Source of the DNA: an uncultured Odoribacter sp.
GTDB taxonomy: Bacteria; Bacteroidota; Bacteroidia; Bacteroidales; Marinifilaceae
Reading direction: 5' to 3'
DNA length: 64,000 bases
Assembly (NCBI GenBank): GCA_910588375.1
Contig: CAJUQA010000019.1
Span: 1 to 64,000 of the forward strand
How positions within the stretch are numbered: position 1 is the first letter of the stretch; each line of letters starts with the position of its first letter. The translations under genes and the position numbers were made by a program. The notes under the pieces are model-generated. The model had not been told where the DNA came from, searched no databases, and saw only the letters and a list, made by a program, of their open reading frames with translations. This document shows, piece by piece, positions 50,921-59,864 of the stretch.

Positions 50921-52642
50921 ATGAGTTTTACTGAATTGAGCGAACAGGAGATTATCCGGAGAAATTCACTGGGCGAATTGGACAAATTGGGAATTGAAGC
51001 CTATCCGGCAGCTGAATTTGAGGTGACCGGTCATGCGGCGGAAATAAAGGAAAATTTTAAGGATGATGCTCCGGAGCGGAAAGTGGTGGTAGCGGGGCGT
51101 ATGATGAGCCGCCGCATCATGGGTAAAGCTTCATTTTTCGAGTTGCAGGATGCTACTGGCAGAATACAGGTGTATGTGAGCCGCGACGATATTTCCACAG
51201 ATGAGAATGCCACCGCCTATAATACGGTGTTCAAAAAATTGATGGACATCGGGGACATTGTTGGGGTAAAAGGCTTTGTATTCCGCACGCAGACCGGTGA
51301 AATATCAGTGCATGCCAAGGAATTGGTTATGTTGTCCAAATCCCTACGCCCGCTTCCGGTGGTGAAGGAAAAAGACGGAAAACTCTTTGATGCCTTTACG
51401 GATGCTGAACAGCGCTATCGTCAGCGTTATCTCGACTTGATTGTCAATCCGCAGGTAAAGGATGTCTTTGTCAAACGCACGAAGATAATCAATGCTATTC
51501 GTGAGTTCTTTAACAGCAAAGGCTATCTGGAAGTGGAGACACCCGTATTGCAGTCTATTCCTGGTGGTGCATCGGCGCGGCCTTTCATTACCCATCACAA
51601 CGCTTTGGATATTCCGCTTTATTTGCGTATCGCTAATGAGCTTTACCTGAAACGCTTGATTGTGGGTGGTTTTGAAGGCGTGTATGAGTTTTCCCGCAAC
51701 TTCCGCAACGAAGGGATGGATCGTACGCATAATCCGGAATTTACGTGTATGGAAATCTATGTAGCCTACAAGGATTACCTGTGGATGATGAATTTCACCG
51801 AAGAGATGATTGAACGGGCGGCTCTGGCGATTAACGGCACGACAAAAACCGTAATCGGAGAGAATGAGATTGATTTCAAACGGCCTTTCCGGCGTGTGCG
51901 GATGGCGGATGCCATCAAGGAATATACGGGCTATGACATTGAAAAAATGTCGGAAGAAGAGCTGTATGACGCTTGTGTGAAAATGGGAATAGAAGTAGAC
52001 AAAACCATGGGAAAAGGCAAGCTCATAGATGAAATATTCGGGGAAAAGTGTGAGGGACACTATATCCAGCCGACGTTTATTTACGACTATCCGAAAGAAA
52101 TGTCTCCGCTGACGAAGAAACATCGGGAGAATCCGGAACTGACGGAGCGGTTCGAGTTGTTTGTGAACGGCAAGGAAGTGGCTAATGCCTATTCGGAACT
52201 CAATGACCCGATAGACCAGCTTGAACGTTTCCAGGAACAGCTGAAATTACAGGAGCGGGGGGATGATGAAGCTATGTATATCGACTACGATTTTGTTCGG
52301 GCGTTGGAATACGGCATGCCTCCTACGTCTGGCATGGGAATCGGCATTGACCGTCTTTGCATGTTTTTGACCAACAGCCCTTCCATACAGGATGTGCTGT
52401 TCTTCCCTCAGATGAAACCTGAGAAAAAGACGGCTGTAGACAGTGATGACAAATTTGAAGCACTGGGGATTCCCCATGAATGGGTGGAGGTTATCCGGAA
52501 AGCCGGCTATCAGACCGTGGATGCTTTGAAAGCGGTGGAAAATCCCAATAAACTGCATCAGCAGCTTTGCGGAATCAATAAAAAGGAGAAACTGGGTCTG
52601 GCGGCACCGGCACCGGACCAGGTGAAACAGTGGATCGGATAA
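50921..52642 (+). CDS. lysS: Lysyl-tRNA synthetase, class II
   Basis: A 573-residue class II synthetase that charges tRNA-Lys. An N-terminal OB-fold anticodon domain (about residues 50-150, [23 protein letters not shown]) precedes the catalytic core, with motif 2 around [15 protein letters not shown] (about 267-281) and motif 3 GMGIGIDRL (about 470). About 70 residues follow the usual end of the enzyme ([20 protein letters not shown]...), a helix-hairpin-like extension common in Bacteroidetes. gpsA follows 20 bases later. Confidence 0.96.
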   Translation: MSFTELSEQEIIRRNSLGELDKLGIEAYPAAEFEVTGHAAEIKENFKDDAPERKVVVAGRMMSRRIMGKASFFELQDATGRIQVYVSRDDISTDENATAYNTVFKKLMDIGDIVGVKGFVFRTQTGEISVHAKELVMLSKSLRPLPVVKEKDGKLFDAFTDAEQRYRQRYLDLIVNPQVKDVFVKRTKIINAIREFFNSKGYLEVETPVLQSIPGGASARPFITHHNALDIPLYLRIANELYLKRLIVGGFEGVYEFSRNFRNEGMDRTHNPEFTCMEIYVAYKDYLWMMNFTEEMIERAALAINGTTKTVIGENEIDFKRPFRRVRMADAIKEYTGYDIEKMSEEELYDACVKMGIEVDKTMGKGKLIDEIFGEKCEGHYIQPTFIYDYPKEMSPLTKKHRENPELTERFELFVNGKEVANAYSELNDPIDQLERFQEQLKLQERGDDEAMYIDYDFVRALEYGMPPTSGMGIGIDRLCMFLTNSPSIQDVLFFPQMKPEKKTAVDSDDKFEALGIPHEWVEVIRKAGYQTVDALKAVENPNKLHQQLCGINKKEKLGLAAPAPDQVKQWIG

Positions 52643-52662
52643 ATCGTTCTAAATAAAACATT

Positions 52663-53664
52663 ATGGAATTACCTCATAATCCCCGGCTCGGAGTAGTCGG
52701 CGGAGGCAGTTGGGCTACGGCAATCGCGAAAATACTTATTGAAACCAACGACCACATTACGTGGTTCATGCGGAATATCGATACGATTCAGGCGTTTAAG
52801 TCGTATAGCCACAACCCGCGCTATTTGACAGAGGTGGAATTTGATTTGTCGAAAATTACTTTTACCGACAATCTTGATCGGCTGATTGATGCATGTGATG
52901 TAATTATATTCGCTGTTCCCAGTGCCTTTCTGAAAAATGTCACGTCACGAATTACCCATTCCTTGGAGCGGAAAATTATCGTTTCTGCCATCAAAGGATT
53001 GATTCCGGACGACAATCTGATTATTGCGGAGTTTTTTAATAATTATTTTAATGTTCCTTTGGAACAGATTGTGGTGATTTCCGGTCCCTGCCATGCGGAG
53101 GAAATTGCCTTGGAACGGTTGTCTTATCTGACTTTTGCCAGCAATGACTTGAAAGTAGCCCGGCTCGTGGCGCAGACTTTTGATTGCCATTATGTTAAAA
53201 CCAGTATTTCGGACGATATTTACGGTACGGAGTATGCTGCTGTATTGAAAAATGTAATTGCTATCGCTGCGGGCATCTGTCACGGATTACGTTACGGGGA
53301 TAACTTCCAGGCAGTATTGATTGCCAATGCCATACAGGAAATAGAGCGTTTTGTGGCAGCTGTTCATCCCATACATCGCGATATAAAGAGTTCTGCCTAT
53401 CTGGGGGATTTGCTGGTGACGGCCTATTCTCAATTCAGCCGCAACCGGACTTTCGGTACTATGATAGGAAAAGGTTACTCCGTGAAATCCGCCCAAATGG
53501 AAATGTTGATGATTGCGGAGGGGTATTTCGCGGTGAAAGGAATCAAGGAAATTAACGAGCACTATAATGTGCACATGCCGATCACCAACGCTGTCTACAA
53601 TATTCTTTACGAGCACATCAGTCCCGTTATGGAAATCCGCCTGTTGACGGAAGAGTTGAGATAA
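52663..53664 (+). CDS. gpsA: Glycerol-3-phosphate dehydrogenase [NAD(P)+]
   Basis: A 333-residue cytosolic enzyme that reduces dihydroxyacetone phosphate to sn-glycerol 3-phosphate for phospholipid synthesis. The Rossmann motif GVVGGGSWATAIAKIL is at the N-terminus, the catalytic-lysine segment is IVSAIKGL (about residue 105), and the substrate helix has TEYAAVLKNVIAIAAGICHGLRYGDN (about 190-215). It is co-transcribed with lysS (20-base gap), an order seen in other Bacteroidales. Confidence 0.95.
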   Translation: MELPHNPRLGVVGGGSWATAIAKILIETNDHITWFMRNIDTIQAFKSYSHNPRYLTEVEFDLSKITFTDNLDRLIDACDVIIFAVPSAFLKNVTSRITHSLERKIIVSAIKGLIPDDNLIIAEFFNNYFNVPLEQIVVISGPCHAEEIALERLSYLTFASNDLKVARLVAQTFDCHYVKTSISDDIYGTEYAAVLKNVIAIAAGICHGLRYGDNFQAVLIANAIQEIERFVAAVHPIHRDIKSSAYLGDLLVTAYSQFSRNRTFGTMIGKGYSVKSAQMEMLMIAEGYFAVKGIKEINEHYNVHMPITNAVYNILYEHISPVMEIRLLTEELR

Positions 53665-53683
53665 CGGTTAAAAAACGGAACCT

Positions 53684-54856
53684 ATGTTTTATTTGGAAGA
53701 AATAAAGAATCGGGCACAGGAAAACGCTTTCATCGAACTTCCGGTGCGTTTATATAAGGACTGTCCCTATTGGATACGTCCGCTTGACCAGGATATACGG
53801 AATGTGTTCGATCCGGAGAAAAATCCGTGTTTCAAACACGGGGAGTGTGTCCGCTGGCTTTTAAAGGATGAGAAAGGGACGTACGTGGGGAGAGTGGCGG
53901 CGTTTGTCAACCGGAAAACGTGCGGTCTGGATAAATATACTGTCGGCCAGATGGGCTTTTTTGAGTGTATCGACGACCAAGAGGCGGCGTTTCAGTTGTT
54001 TGACTGCTGTCGGAAATGGTTGGAGACCAAAGGTATGGAGGCGATGGAAGGGCCTGTGAATTTTGGGGAACGGATTGAATGGTGGGGATTGTTGGCGGAC
54101 GGTTTTGACCGTTGTCCCAACTACGCCATGCCCTATACGCATTCCTATTATGTGAAATTTTTTGAAGAATACGGATTCCGTGACTTTTTCAAACAGTACA
54201 CTTACCGCACCAAATTGGAGATGGAGAGCCTGGCGCCAGTGGTGGTGTGGAAAGCCGACCGATTGCTGAAAAATCCGGACTATTCCGTGTATACTTATCG
54301 GGAAATCGGTAAGCGGAAGGCAATCGATTCTTTGCTGGAAGTATATAATAAGGCGTGGAATCTGGAAGTACACGGTGTGGATGGCATCACCCGCGAACAG
54401 GTGGAGGCCATTTATAAAAGTCTGCGGCCCATCGTGGACAAGGATCTGATTTATTTTGCTTACTACAAGGAACAACCCATCGGTTTCTTTTTGATGTTTC
54501 CGGAAATCAACCAGACTGTAAGGCATCTGAACGGTAAGATGAACTTGTGGGGCGTATTGAAATTCATCTATTGCCGGCACATCCGAAAAATAGATGTGGC
54601 TTTGGGGCAATTGTTCGGGGTCGTGCCTGAGTTTCAGGGCAAGGGCGTTGAAGCGGCCATGATTAAACGTTTTTGCGAAAAGATTGTGGAAAAAAACAGC
54701 CACTACAAATATCTGGAGATGAACTGGGTGGGTGATTTCAATCCTCAGATGATGCACCTGATGGAATATTTGAGCGCTACGGCTGATAAAACGCATGTCA
54801 CTTACCGTAAGCTCTTCCGGGAGGATATTGAATTTGTCCGCTCGGCAGACAAATAA
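53684..54856 (+). CDS. GNAT-like N-acetyltransferase, Bacteroidetes conserved type
   Basis: A 390-residue soluble protein. Its start (FIELPVRLYKDCPYWIRPLDQDIRNVFDPEKNP) is highly typical of a Bacteroidetes group annotated as GNAT-like. An N-terminal half with GRVAAFVNRK and GPVNFGERIEWWGLL and a C-terminal GNAT-like half with GVVPEFQGKGVEAAMI (an acetyl-CoA pyrophosphate-loop pattern, about residue 310) suggest a tandem fold. Substrate unknown. It lies 19 bases after gpsA, probably in the same transcript. Confidence 0.78.
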   Translation: MFYLEEIKNRAQENAFIELPVRLYKDCPYWIRPLDQDIRNVFDPEKNPCFKHGECVRWLLKDEKGTYVGRVAAFVNRKTCGLDKYTVGQMGFFECIDDQEAAFQLFDCCRKWLETKGMEAMEGPVNFGERIEWWGLLADGFDRCPNYAMPYTHSYYVKFFEEYGFRDFFKQYTYRTKLEMESLAPVVVWKADRLLKNPDYSVYTYREIGKRKAIDSLLEVYNKAWNLEVHGVDGITREQVEAIYKSLRPIVDKDLIYFAYYKEQPIGFFLMFPEINQTVRHLNGKMNLWGVLKFIYCRHIRKIDVALGQLFGVVPEFQGKGVEAAMIKRFCEKIVEKNSHYKYLEMNWVGDFNPQMMHLMEYLSATADKTHVTYRKLFREDIEFVRSADK

Positions 54857-54909
54857 AATTTTATTTTTTCAGAAAAAATCCGTATAATCGAAGTCTGAAT
54901 ACTGAGATT

Positions 54910-56007
54910 ATGCGGTTTTACTTTTTTATAGGGATTCTTTTGCTGGGAATGGCGGCTTGCCATAAGGATGATGCGGATGTGAAGGAAAGGGCAGGGCGTA
55001 CCCTGATTGTCTATTTGGGGGTGGATAACAATTTTGCCGGGGAAGGAGGCCAGAAAATAAAGGCACTGACCGAAGGCTGGCGGGAAAGCTATAACGGGAA
55101 TTTGTTGGTGTATTCGGACGGTGGGGAAGCGGTATTGGTGTATATCCATGAGAATAGAAGCGGTAAGTCGTTGGCAGATACCATCGGGAAATACGGGGCG
55201 GAAAATTCTGCCGATCCGGAGGTATTGAAAAGAGTATTGTTGGAGGTGCAAGACCGGTTTCCTGCTGATTCTTATGGGATGGTCGTGCTTTCGCATGGTT
55301 CCGGATGGTTGCCTCAAGGCCAGTTGACAAAGCCGGCTTCCATTATTCAGGATCACTCCGACGAAATGGAATTTGCGGAGTTTGTGGATGCTATTCCTAT
55401 GATGCTGGATTTTATAGTTTTTGACGCCTGCTTCATGGGAACCATTGAGGTTGCTTATGAATTGAAAGAAAAAACGAAATACATCGTCGCTTCTCCAGCG
55501 GAGGTGCTTTCACCGGGGTTTGTTTACAAGAGCATGGTGGGGCATCTGATGGCGCCGGAACCTCGTTTAACGGCGGTAGCAAAAGAGTTTTACGACTATT
55601 TCAATCTCTTGGACGGCTTTTGGAAATCGGCCACCGTGTCGGTGGTGAAAACAGACGAATTGGAGCGGGTGGCGGAATTTTTGGCAGGAATAGGGGACGT
55701 TACGGTTTCGGAAAGGGTTAACCTGCGGGAAGTCCAGCAATACGGTTATGCTTCGCATGCTTTGTTCTGGGATATGGGGGATTATGTTTCCCATTGGGCA
55801 CCTGAATATGCCGGACAATTTGCCGGTATTTTAGACCGGGCTATCCTGTATAAAGCGGCAACCCCCGGTTATTATTCTTCGGGAAATATGGCATATAATA
55901 AAATCCGTACATACAGCGGAATGGCGATGTATATCCCGCAGGCAGATTATCCAGCCTTGAATGAGGAATTTCGGAAATTGAAATGGACGAAAGCCGTTAG
56001 TCGGTAA
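54910..56007 (+). CDS. Clostripain-related (C11) cysteine peptidase lipoprotein
   Basis: A 365-residue lipoprotein. The signal peptide ends in a lipobox LLGMAAC, so it should be anchored to a membrane facing the periplasm or cell surface. The caspase-like fold shows the catalytic histidine in VVLSHGSGW (about residue 120) and cysteine in VFDACFMG (about residue 177). C11 peptidases cut after basic residues and occur widely in gut Bacteroidetes. Target unknown. Its 3' end overlaps the convergent NlpC/P60 gene by 11 bases. Confidence 0.9.
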   Translation: MRFYFFIGILLLGMAACHKDDADVKERAGRTLIVYLGVDNNFAGEGGQKIKALTEGWRESYNGNLLVYSDGGEAVLVYIHENRSGKSLADTIGKYGAENSADPEVLKRVLLEVQDRFPADSYGMVVLSHGSGWLPQGQLTKPASIIQDHSDEMEFAEFVDAIPMMLDFIVFDACFMGTIEVAYELKEKTKYIVASPAEVLSPGFVYKSMVGHLMAPEPRLTAVAKEFYDYFNLLDGFWKSATVSVVKTDELERVAEFLAGIGDVTVSERVNLREVQQYGYASHALFWDMGDYVSHWAPEYAGQFAGILDRAILYKAATPGYYSSGNMAYNKIRTYSGMAMYIPQADYPALNEEFRKLKWTKAVSR

Positions 56008-56785
56008 TCAGGCGTTTGATAACTTTCAAGTTGTGGGTATACCTTTTTAAATCTTCATTGAAAATTCCCTGGTGGTCGATTTTGTCCACCCTCACCCTGC
56101 CGGAAGCATGGATGATGCGGTTTTCTTTCCACAGGATACCGACGTGGGTAATGGCTCCCATGTCGTCACCGAAAAAGGCCAAGTCACCGGGCAAAGCCTC
56201 CTCCACGAATGAGAAATTCTGTCCCTCCAATACCTGCTGTGAAGCATCGCGGGGAATATCAATACCCGCCATCCGGTAGACCATTTGGGTCAGACCGGAG
56301 CAGTCGATACCGTAAGGGGTGCGTCCCCCCCAGAGATAAGGCGTGTTGTAGTACATGAGAGCATATTCGATGATTAAATCCCTCAGGCTGTCGATGCCTA
56401 CATCTTTCAGCCGTGTGAGCAGTGTATAGGTGTCACTGCCAAGCTGCATCGTGTTGGTCTCGGCATTGAAAAAGGGGAGTACGCTGCCGGAAACAATCAG
56501 GTTATTGCCGTAGGCACCCTCTTTTCTGACGATGTTAAATACCTCCGTGGTTAATACCGGGGTTTCTGATTGATATTTTGCGGCATATTCGTCGTTCGTT
56601 TCCTGGTACATCTTTTTATCAATCCACCCCTCATAGTTGTCGTGTAATACTCTGATATACGTCCATTTGTCAGTAGTTTCCAGAATTTCAAACATTTCTC
56701 CGAACAATATCTGGGAAATCATTTCACTTCTTTCCGATTGTTCTCTCCGTACCGGTATTATACTTAGGTCTGCAATTCCGAACAT
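55997..56785 (-). CDS. NlpC/P60 (C40) peptidase with SH3-like N-terminal domains
   Basis: A 262-residue cell-wall peptidase. Bacterial SH3 folds occupy about residues 5-125 (SDMISQILFGEMFEILETTDKWTYIRVLHDNYEGWID). The NlpC/P60 domain has the catalytic cysteine in YGIDCSGLTQMVY (about residue 166), the histidine in ITHVGIL (about 217) and a polar third residue nearby. It should cleave D-Glu to diamino-acid bonds of stem peptides. No obvious signal peptide is visible, and upstream starts were not found, so export or recycling in the cytosol are both open. Confidence 0.88.
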   Translation of the reverse strand: MFGIADLSIIPVRREQSERSEMISQILFGEMFEILETTDKWTYIRVLHDNYEGWIDKKMYQETNDEYAAKYQSETPVLTTEVFNIVRKEGAYGNNLIVSGSVLPFFNAETNTMQLGSDTYTLLTRLKDVGIDSLRDLIIEYALMYYNTPYLWGGRTPYGIDCSGLTQMVYRMAGIDIPRDASQQVLEGQNFSFVEEALPGDLAFFGDDMGAITHVGILWKENRIIHASGRVRVDKIDHQGIFNEDLKRYTHNLKVIKRLITD

Positions 56786-56908
56786 GGGGCTTACCGTTTT
56801 TTGAATTGTATAAATGAGTCAGACATATTATATGTGCTGCAAAGATAATAAAAAGAAAAGGAATGTATATACATGGGATGAAGTATTACGGTTTGGGGAG
56901 AGAGAGGT

Positions 56909-57520
56909 TTAGAGGTATTCTTTTGTTTCCGGTCCCATGTTGAATAATAAGTCCAGTATGCTTAAATTGGGCATGAAAGGGAACTTTTCGCCGAAAGTCT
57001 GAGGATAAGGTTTTAAGTCTGCAGGGAAAGTTTGGGGATTTTTGGGATGAATGGTGCTTCGGAAGTCGGTGAACGCTTCTGTTCCCTCCGGGATGTAATC
57101 TTCTGTCAGCTCTATTCGGGTATGTAATTTCAGTAAATCCGCCAGAGTATGGAGTATGTTCAGGTTCAGGTCCAGCAGGTATTTTTCCTTGTGTTCGAAA
57201 TACGGGCGGAAATCTTCCTCATAATAGTCGTAAAACGGGGAATTTTTATAAGCGGATTCGATTCCTTTATAATGTAGTTTCTGCCAGGGCGTGGAATAAT
57301 CAATTTCAGCCTCTTTGGTCAGGAATTTGATTTTTCCGTTTTTCTTTATGGGAACGGTCAGTGGAAGCTTGCCGTTTGCCGACAGAATTTCGCAGCGATT
57401 CCGGTAGCTTTGTTTGCCGTAATGTTCAAACTGTTCGATGAGAGCCGAGGGATGACGGTTCAGGTTGCTCATGTAACTGACCGGAGGAAAATAGGCTGTA
57501 TTTAATAAAAGTGTATCCAT
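56909..57520 (-). CDS. WbqC family protein
   Basis: A 203-residue soluble protein. YFPPVSYMSNL at the start, YGKQSYRNRCEILSANGKLPLTVPI and PFYDYYEEDFRPYF fit the WbqC-like family. Members lie near O-antigen genes in some bacteria, but most Bacteroidetes copies, like this one, stand alone. Biochemical role unknown. Confidence 0.88.
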   Translation of the reverse strand: MDTLLLNTAYFPPVSYMSNLNRHPSALIEQFEHYGKQSYRNRCEILSANGKLPLTVPIKKNGKIKFLTKEAEIDYSTPWQKLHYKGIESAYKNSPFYDYYEEDFRPYFEHKEKYLLDLNLNILHTLADLLKLHTRIELTEDYIPEGTEAFTDFRSTIHPKNPQTFPADLKPYPQTFGEKFPFMPNLSILDLLFNMGPETKEYL

Positions 57521-57848
57521 TTCCGTATATTTTATCGGAATGCAAAAATATAAAATTGAGTTTTAAATAGAGAAATGAATTGGGTGAAATGCTAAAATAT
57601 TGATTTTTAGTATTTTGTATTTGATTTTCCGCCCAAATAAATAAAAATCAAAAGAAGTACCAAAATAATTTACAGAAAAATTGTAAAATTTTATAATTAT
57701 TATTATTTTTCGTACTGTAAAACGAAGGAAAAAGGGAAGGGAAATCGAAGGGGAAAGTGTAACAGGGAAGAGGAAGATAGCGTAAAAATCAGTTAGTGCT
57801 TGCTAACAAAGTTTTCTTGAAGATAAAACTGGATAAGGAGATGGGAGT
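57521..57848. other. 328-base divergent gap, wbqC-like gene to glgB
   Basis: AT-rich DNA, with no gene seen. It must hold promoters for both neighbours, but I find no full TTTG/TAnnTTTG pair. TATTTTTC near 57710 is one mismatch from a plus-strand -7 box. GTTAGTGCTTGCTAAC (about 57793-57808) is a small inverted repeat 44 bases before glgB that could be an operator. Confidence 0.4.
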
Positions 57849-57851
57849 ATG

Positions 57852-59837
57852 ATGAACTTGAAATTTATAGAGAACGATTCGTATCTAGAGCCGTTCAGAT
57901 ATACAATTGAGCAACGGTATCGTAATTTTATTCTGAGGGAAGTGGGATTTACGGAAAACAGGAGAAAGCTGTCGGAAGCTTTCAATTCGTATCTCTATTA
58001 TGGTATGCATCATACGGAGGAGGGATGGATTTTCAGAGAGTGGGCACCCCATGCGATGGCTATTTATCTGATAGGTGATTTTTCGGAGTGGCAGAAAAGG
58101 GAGGAGTTCCGTTTGAAACCTCTGGAATATGGGAATTGGGAGATTTGTATGCCGTTGGAGCGTTTGAAACATGGCATGAAATACCGTTTGTTGATAGAGT
58201 GGGAAGGAGGTTGCGGAGAGAGGATACCGAGCCACGTGCGGAGAGTGGTACAGAATGAAGAAACGAAAGCTTTTGATGCCCAGGTGTGGTTTCCGGAAGC
58301 TTACAAATGGGAAAATACATACCGGAAAGCATTAAAAAATCCTTTAATATATGAAGCTCATGTCGGCATGAGCACGGAAGAAAAAAGGGTCTCCACTTTT
58401 GAAGAGTTCCGGACACAGGTTTTGCCTCGGATAGCGGATTTGGGATATAACACCGTTCAGCTGATGGGAATACAGGAGCATCCCTATTACGGGTCTTTCG
58501 GTTACCAGGTGTCCAGTTTCTTTGCTGTGAGTTCCCGTCTGGGAACGCCCGAAGATTTAAAACGGCTGATTGATGATGCACACGGCAGGGGGATAGCGGT
58601 GGTTATGGATTTGGTACATTCCCATGCGGTCAAGAATGAATTGGAGGGGTTGAGCTGTTTTGACGGTACGTATGATCAGTATTTTTATCCCGGCGAGAGA
58701 GGCAATCACAATTTGTGGAATTCACGGTGTTTTGATTATGGTAAGAATGAAGTATTGAATTTTTTGCTTTCCAATTGTAAATATTGGTTGGAAGAATTTC
58801 GTTTCGACGGTTTCCGTTTCGATGGCATTACCAGTATGTTATATTGGGATCACGGTCTCGGACGGGATTTCACGGAATATAAATTTTATTATGACGGCAA
58901 TCAGAATGAGGATGCAATTATTTACCTGACATTGGCTAACCGGTTGATTCATGAGGTGAATGAAAATGCCGTGACGATAGCGGAGGATATGAGCGGGATG
59001 CCAGGATTGGCAGTTCCGATCGATGAAGGAGGTATCGGGTTTGATTTCCGGTTGAGCATGGGTATTCCGGATTATTGGATAAAACTGGTTAAAGAAAAAA
59101 GGGACGAGGATTGGCATGTGGGAGATCTGTTTTATGAATTGACCAATAAAAGGCAGGACGAACATACAATCAGTTATGCCGAAAGTCATGATCAGGCGAT
59201 GGTGGGGGATAAGACTCTGATATTCCGGATGGTGGATAAGGAAATGTACACCTCTATGAATGTCTTTGAGCGTAACATGACCGTAGACCGGGGAATGGCT
59301 TTACACAAAATGATACGTCTCCTGACAATTATGACGGCGGGTGACGGTTATTTGAATTTTTTGGGTAATGAATGGGGACATCCGGAATGGATTGATTTCC
59401 CGCGGGAAGGAAATGGATGGAGTTATGAGCATGCTCGTCGACTTTGGCATTTGGTGGACGATACGAATCTGCGCTACCGTTATCTGAATGCTTTTGACCG
59501 GGATATGATACGGTTGGTGAAAAAACAAGATATTTTCCGGTTCCGGCCCGAACCGATGGTGAGGGATAACGAACAGCAGGTGCTGATATTTTCACGGGGC
59601 GGCTTGTTGCTGGCTTTTAATTTTAATCCGTCGCAGTCTTTTTCAGATTATCGCTTCGGAGCGGCTCCGGGGAAATATGTGGAAGTCTTGAATACGGATA
59701 GTAAGGTGTATGATGGTTTTGAGCGTATCAGGGAACCTGTGCCTCATTTCACATTGTATGACGAATCATCCGGATATAATGAATTGAGTCTGTATTTGCC
59801 TTCGCGTTCCGCGCTGGTGCTGAAATACGATGATTAA
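57852..59837 (+). CDS. glgB: 1,4-alpha-glucan branching enzyme (GH13)
   Basis: A 661-residue cytosolic enzyme making alpha-1,6 branches in glycogen. An N-terminal CBM48-like domain (WIFREWAPHAMAIYLIGDFSEW) precedes the GH13 barrel: VVMDLVHSH (about residue 256), FRFDGFRFDG with the nucleophile (about 319-328), TIAEDM with the acid (about 375) and SYAESHDQA (about 440). A C-terminal all-beta domain follows. ATG 57852 is preferred over the adjacent 57849. It is the first gene of the glycogen operon. It lacks the longer N-terminal domain of the E. coli enzyme. Confidence 0.93.
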   Translation: MNLKFIENDSYLEPFRYTIEQRYRNFILREVGFTENRRKLSEAFNSYLYYGMHHTEEGWIFREWAPHAMAIYLIGDFSEWQKREEFRLKPLEYGNWEICMPLERLKHGMKYRLLIEWEGGCGERIPSHVRRVVQNEETKAFDAQVWFPEAYKWENTYRKALKNPLIYEAHVGMSTEEKRVSTFEEFRTQVLPRIADLGYNTVQLMGIQEHPYYGSFGYQVSSFFAVSSRLGTPEDLKRLIDDAHGRGIAVVMDLVHSHAVKNELEGLSCFDGTYDQYFYPGERGNHNLWNSRCFDYGKNEVLNFLLSNCKYWLEEFRFDGFRFDGITSMLYWDHGLGRDFTEYKFYYDGNQNEDAIIYLTLANRLIHEVNENAVTIAEDMSGMPGLAVPIDEGGIGFDFRLSMGIPDYWIKLVKEKRDEDWHVGDLFYELTNKRQDEHTISYAESHDQAMVGDKTLIFRMVDKEMYTSMNVFERNMTVDRGMALHKMIRLLTIMTAGDGYLNFLGNEWGHPEWIDFPREGNGWSYEHARRLWHLVDDTNLRYRYLNAFDRDMIRLVKKQDIFRFRPEPMVRDNEQQVLIFSRGGLLLAFNFNPSQSFSDYRFGAAPGKYVEVLNTDSKVYDGFERIREPVPHFTLYDESSGYNELSLYLPSRSALVLKYDD

Positions 59838-59864
59838 TAAATAATTTACGAATATATAATAACC